Positions 60,761 to 64,000 of a DNA stretch of 64,000 nt are shown piece after piece. The notes beneath the pieces were generated by a model that was not told where the DNA came from, made no database searches, and saw only the letters and a list, made by a program, of their open reading frames with translations. A program made the translations under genes and the position numbers. The stretch spans positions 1,488,001 to 1,552,000 of the forward strand of contig JAUIZM010000017.1 of assembly GCA_030848705.1 (NCBI GenBank). Reading direction: 5' to 3'. The DNA is from Heracleum sosnowskyi. Its lineage: Eukaryota > Streptophyta > Magnoliopsida > Apiales > Apiaceae. Within the stretch, counting starts at the first letter, position 1, and the number at the start of each line of letters is the position of its first letter.

Positions 60761-61674
60761 AAGAAGTTCACTTATGTGTTCAAGCCTCAAAGAATGCTTT
60801 TTGGATGACAACATGAATAAAGGTTACTGTCCTAAAGCTGTGACAGTAAGATTACAAGAAGACAGAATGTTGCAAGTCACGACAGCATATTCACTCTGAC
60901 AGCAACATTGGCGGAAGACTACGCGACAGCAACTATTGCCCTCGACAGCAAGTTTGGGATCCTCGACAGCACTCTATGCGGGGAACTCATACTGTCACCA
61001 AAAGATCATTCCTGTGACAGCAAGCTTTGCGGTAAAAGTAACTGTCTCAATAAAGATCCTTATGCTAGGTATCTTTCTCAGTCAAATCCCGTGACAGTTT
61101 AAATGTTCAAGAAACAGGCGTGATGCAGTATCCCTAAGCTGCACCAAGTCTGCAAGACTACGACAGAAGCTTCAAGCACTGCAAAACAAAAGCGAATCAA
61201 TTCAAGAGCAAGGTCAAGTCTTTATCTGCTGAATTGGTTTAGCTGGAAATGGAATGAATCTAGGTTGCTTTCTTTGTAATGTATATCTGACATGTTAGCA
61301 ATTTAGGAAAGTCACATGGGTAAGACAATCTGTAAGAAGCTGCCACTTGACAGTGACAGCAGCTTCACAAACCCGTGACTGATAGTGATAGGGTTAGTCT
61401 TATACCTACTATCAACTCATTCTAGAATTGTAACGAAGACAAGCAAGTGTCTTTGAAGAAAACCCGAAGCTCGAGAATTCTTTCTTGAGGTTGTAGCAAC
61501 ACTTTGCAAAATAAATAAAACATTTATTTTGTGAATCTTGTTCTTACTAAATACTGTTCGTGATTGCATATATTGCTGATAACGTTTAATCTTGATTTTA
61601 GTTATTGAAATTTAGATTGAATTTTATCAGTATTGCATTCATCCCCCCCCTTCTGCAATACACAAGGACTAACA
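60748..61674 (+). repeat. E3 3' LTR, lacking its first 127 bases
   Basis: Matches 50559-51489 of the 5' LTR. The left edge is fused directly to the extra ORF. The promoter-side start of the LTR and the polypurine tract are missing, so this copy could not be copied again as is. Confidence 0.95.
61630..61661 (+). other. Terminal hairpin, E3 3' LTR copy
   Basis: GTATTGCA/TGCAATAC stem with an 8-C loop, versus 12 C in the 5' LTR. Confidence 0.75.
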
Positions 61675-62030
61675 GAGTCATTGAGTGTAGTCCATACAAC
61701 ATTTGAAATGTCAAGACCCACTACAAGTGATAACGTATCTTCACTTAAAGTGCCAGTGATCCACCCATGTAGCAATCGATCTGAACGTTTCCAAAGTGAA
61801 AATTCTGGATTCACGATCTCCTTCTTACCTGATGAGTCTGAGTCAGGGGCTTCGATCTTTTCTTTTGGTGCCGGAAAGTCACCATCAATGAATCCCATCA
61901 TGTCTTGGCTTTCAATGAGTCCAAGTACTTGAGTCTTCCGTAACTGGTAGTTGTTTTCTGAAAGTTTTATCGAGACAAAGTTCCCGACATTTAGAGTGGA
62001 GGGGTGTGGATACTTGTTTTTGTCAGCCAT
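61675..62030 (-). pseudogene. E6 gag N-terminus, cut by E3
   Basis: ATG 62030 (MADKNKYPHPSTLNV). Gag start with NYQLRKTQVLGLIESQDMMG and LLHGWITGTLSEDTL, typical of short-LTR copia gags. It runs open to the E3 boundary and continues as FAQSSVEREFHLEHKL on the far side. Confidence 0.85.
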
Positions 62031-62104
62031 AATATGAGAACTTGAGAGGAAAATTTGAAATTAGGATCGAACTTCTCGTTAGAGATTTTGTCGCTCTGAT
62101 ACCA

Positions 62105-62300
62105 TATAGAAAAGTAATGTATTGCTTGAGTTTTACAATGGATCTGTATGGCTTTATATAGCCAAGTATAGGAGACAATACTGGACATCATAATCCCATA
62201 ATTGCAGTACATCCCAGATTTCTAGCACCCAGCTAATATAAACAAGTTATTATCTCCTAATCAAGATAATTCCACAATATTTTCCTTAACATTCTCTTTA
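62105..62300 (-). repeat. E6 5' LTR (196 bp)
   Basis: TATAGAAAAG...TTCTCTTTA on the plus strand. It is bounded by the primer site on the left and the AAAAT duplication on the right. Confidence 0.85.
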
Positions 62301-62305
62301 AAAAT

Positions 62306-62380
62306 AACTACATGAATTTTTAATTATTTCAAATAAATAACTTATAAAAAGTTTTGCAGAATATTTTTTGTCAAAAAATA
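62306..62380. other. Short spacer before the Mutator-type MITE
   Basis: AT-rich. The last eight bases (AAAAAATA) are the left target duplication of the next element. Confidence 0.5.
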
Positions 62381-63173
62381 GAGTAAAGTGCACTTTGTGT
62401 ACTTGTAATTTGATCGAAACACCGCTTGTAATACTGCACTTTAAATAACTCCACTTGCAATACTGTACTTATAAAATTGTTATAATTTACGTATCGCCGT
62501 CTATTTTAGTTAACTCAGTTAGGACATTTTTGTCAATTCCTTATTTGAACAGTAGAAATTGACCAATTAACTATTAAAACACCCATTTCTTTCTATTTTC
62601 TTCAAAAATTGATCAAAATAAAATTTTATCTACAATATATAACACACACTTGTTTCATCGTCTTCCCCAAATTGGATTATCTTTATAACTATATATACAC
62701 ACACGCACACATAAAACATATATACACATGTTTCATATTCTTCTCTAATTTGAATTCATCTATGTTTCCTCTTTAAACTCAATAACACTTCATCTTCGTC
62801 TTCTTTTTCATGTTCTTCCTATCAATTTCGAATTTAAACTTAATGAGAACAATTGTATTGATAACAAAGTGAGATATTGAAAGAAAAGAGAAATGAAACA
62901 AAAAAATTGAAATGAGTTTTGATTAAAATTCATAATTTACATACAAATTATTAAAAAACAATTCATACAAATGTAATATTAGGGAGTTTTAGTGAAAAGA
63001 CACAATTGTCCTTTTAAAATCTTTTGTTTTTTAACGAAGTTAACCAGAATTTGACGGTGATACACGTAATATGACGGGTTTTAAAATATAGTATTGCAAA
63101 TGAAGTTATTTAAAAAGTGATATTGCAAGTGATGTCTCGATCAAAGTACAAGTACACAAAGTGCGCTTTAGTC
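62381..63173. mobile_element. Nonautonomous Mutator-type element, 793 bp
   Basis: Long inverted repeats of about 150 bases with moderate divergence (left GAGTAAAGTGCACTTTGTGT, right complement GACTAAAGCGCACTTTGTGT). The target duplication AAAAAATA lies on both sides (62373-62380 and 63174-63181; up to 10 bases can be drawn). No transposase is present. It sits about 270 bases upstream of the VDAC start codon. Confidence 0.85.
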
Positions 63174-63439
63174 AAAAAATAACATATTTATCACATTCCC
63201 AAACTAACCTTCAACACAAAAAGGCATTTACAACACTGACCCATTAATCAACGGTCAATATAGAACCCTCCATCAACAGCCCAGATCCAACGATCATTAA
63301 TGAACACAAATTGACCTCCCACCACTTGACCCCTTTCTCAAGAATTAGGGCTTTTCATTTCATATATATACGCACACATATACACACAAAATACATACAA
63401 TTAACTGAGTTGTGACTTTGTGAAGAATTGAACGAAGCT
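63174..63439 (+). promoter_or_regulatory. VDAC promoter and 5' UTR
   Basis: A TATATATA box at about 63363-63370 is followed by a short leader to ATG 63440. The Mutator-type MITE ends only about 190 bases upstream of this box. Confidence 0.5.
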
Positions 63440-63645
63440 ATGGCTAAGGGACCTGGTCTTTACTCCGACATCGGCAAAAAAACTCGAGGTCTTTTTCTTC
63501 TCTCTTACTGTCTGTATATAGATACATATTGTTTGTATGTATTGATATTTTAATTTTAATATTTTTTTGTTTTGTAGATCTTTTGTACAGGGATTATCAA
63601 ACTGACCAGAAGTTCTCATTCACTACTTACTCTACTACTGGAGCT
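63440..63645 (+). CDS. VDAC: VDAC / mitochondrial outer membrane porin, first two exons (runs off the window)
   Basis: Exon 1 63440-63488, exon 2 63578-63645, GT-AG introns, phase joins in GAT. Residues 1-39 begin MAKGPGLYSDIGKKTRDLLY and continue with DYQTDQKFSFTTYSTTGA. This is the highly conserved VDAC N-terminal helix plus first beta strand; plant VDACs begin M-K/A-GPGLY-IGKK. The barrel forms the main anion-selective metabolite channel of the mitochondrial outer membrane. The rest of the gene (usually six exons, about 276 residues) lies beyond the window. Which VDAC paralogue cannot be told from this piece. The third exon is not in view. Confidence 0.92.
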
Positions 63646-64000
63646 GTAAGTCATTTTTTTCTCATATATCTATATTTTATTGTTTTTTATTTGTTAAGAT
63701 CTGTTTTTCACTGTGTTTCTGTGTTTCTGTGTGTGTGTGTTTGTTTAATGTGATTGTTTAGATGTATTAGTTTAATTGATGTTGAAGTGTAAAGAGATTA
63801 TGTGTAGGTTTTTAAACTTGTTTCTATAGAGAGGTGTTACGATTGTGTAATTTGTTGTGTTAGTTAGTGTGTTTGTATGAATTAGAGAGGAATTTAGGAT
63901 GAAGAAAAATGAAAGATCGGATCTTGAAAAATTGAGAAAGAATCATACAAGTAAATCAAAACATATGTGTTAAGAATACGAGCATGATACACAATAATTT
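63646..64000 (+). other. VDAC second intron (start)
   Basis: Opens GTAAGTC and runs to the window edge; T-rich with a GT repeat near 63725. No other feature seen. Confidence 0.6.

Larger units (their letters stand above)
50432..61674 (+). mobile_element. E3: very young Sirevirus element, 11.2 kb, with a 3' deletion
   Basis: Order: 5' LTR, tRNA-Met primer site, gag, pol, small ORF, motif-rich leader, truncated extra ORF, partial 3' LTR. The perfect 5-bp duplication GAGTC lies at 50427-50431 and 61675-61679. Across about 927 shared LTR bases I see one substitution (GTTGTTGAA/GTTATTGAA) and a C-run length change, so insertion was very recent. The 3' end of the extra ORF, the polypurine tract and the first 127 bases of the 3' LTR are missing. 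Confidence 0.97.
61675..62300 (-). mobile_element. E6: 5' part (LTR, primer site, gag start)
   Basis: Right-hand piece of the E6 copia element: 196-bp 5' LTR (62105-62300), primer site TGGTATCAGAG (minus strand, 62094-62104) and the gag N-terminus. It joins the 46515-50431 part once E3 is removed. Confidence 0.85.

Overview
This is a plant nuclear window, most likely from a dicot: AT-rich, with short GT-AG introns, a pectate lyase gene with a secretory signal, the first exons of a mitochondrial porin (VDAC) gene, and otherwise almost wall-to-wall transposable elements. I cannot name the species. Host genes occupy about 2 kb: pectate lyase (33474-35132, minus strand), a short gene-fragment relic (35939-36217), and the VDAC 5' end (from 63440).

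Left third (1-27596): a nest of Sirevirus-type Ty1/copia elements, called E1, E2, E4 and E5 here. E4 (plus strand, oldest) is split by E2 (minus strand, complete, 12418-23611, TSD AGTTC) and by E5 (minus strand). E5's gag is in turn interrupted by E1 (plus strand, pol and a 1500-residue downstream ORF, 3' LTR ending at 8619). Middle (27881-45336): nested Helitrons, a 183-bp MITE in a TA microsatellite, pectate lyase, an array of AGAGCATCTCCAAT-type MITEs interrupted by a 1855-bp Mutator-like element with two genes (mudrA N-terminus and a GRF zinc-finger protein), and a 5.6-kb PIF/Harbinger element with a Myb-like ORF and a nonsense-mutated transposase. Right third (45337-62300): a decayed copia element E6 (minus strand) with unusual TA...TA LTR ends. 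It holds a truncated LTR element E7 in one LTR and a very young Sirevirus E3 (50432-61674, TSD GAGTC) in its gag. A 0.8-kb Mutator-type MITE then sits just upstream of VDAC.

The most interesting signal is shared by the five Sirevirus families. Each is peppered with its own short DNA word, often in both orientations: AATCCTGAT in E1, TCAGAGTTTA in E2, CTGTCA/GACAGCAA in E3, CTACGGATA in E4, TCGATGGTTTT in E5. The words cluster in the LTR, in the leader between pol and the last ORF, and inside fast-evolving coding linkers, where they are read in more than one frame. They therefore look selected as DNA or RNA. E1, E2, E3 and E4 also carry a large extra ORF downstream of pol (usually called env-like). 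It shows no signal peptide or membrane segment but has coiled coils and arginine- or lysine-rich patches. A sequence-specific factor/target pair that diversifies between families is a reasonable hypothesis. Four of the five LTR families also end in a C-rich-loop hairpin whose 8-9 bp stem changes in a compensatory way.

Other points are a conserved TTGCAG|GG acceptor-like site at the gag-pol junction of E2 and E3, an internal copy of the polypurine tract inside the extra ORF, and a small TATA-driven acidic ORF in E3.
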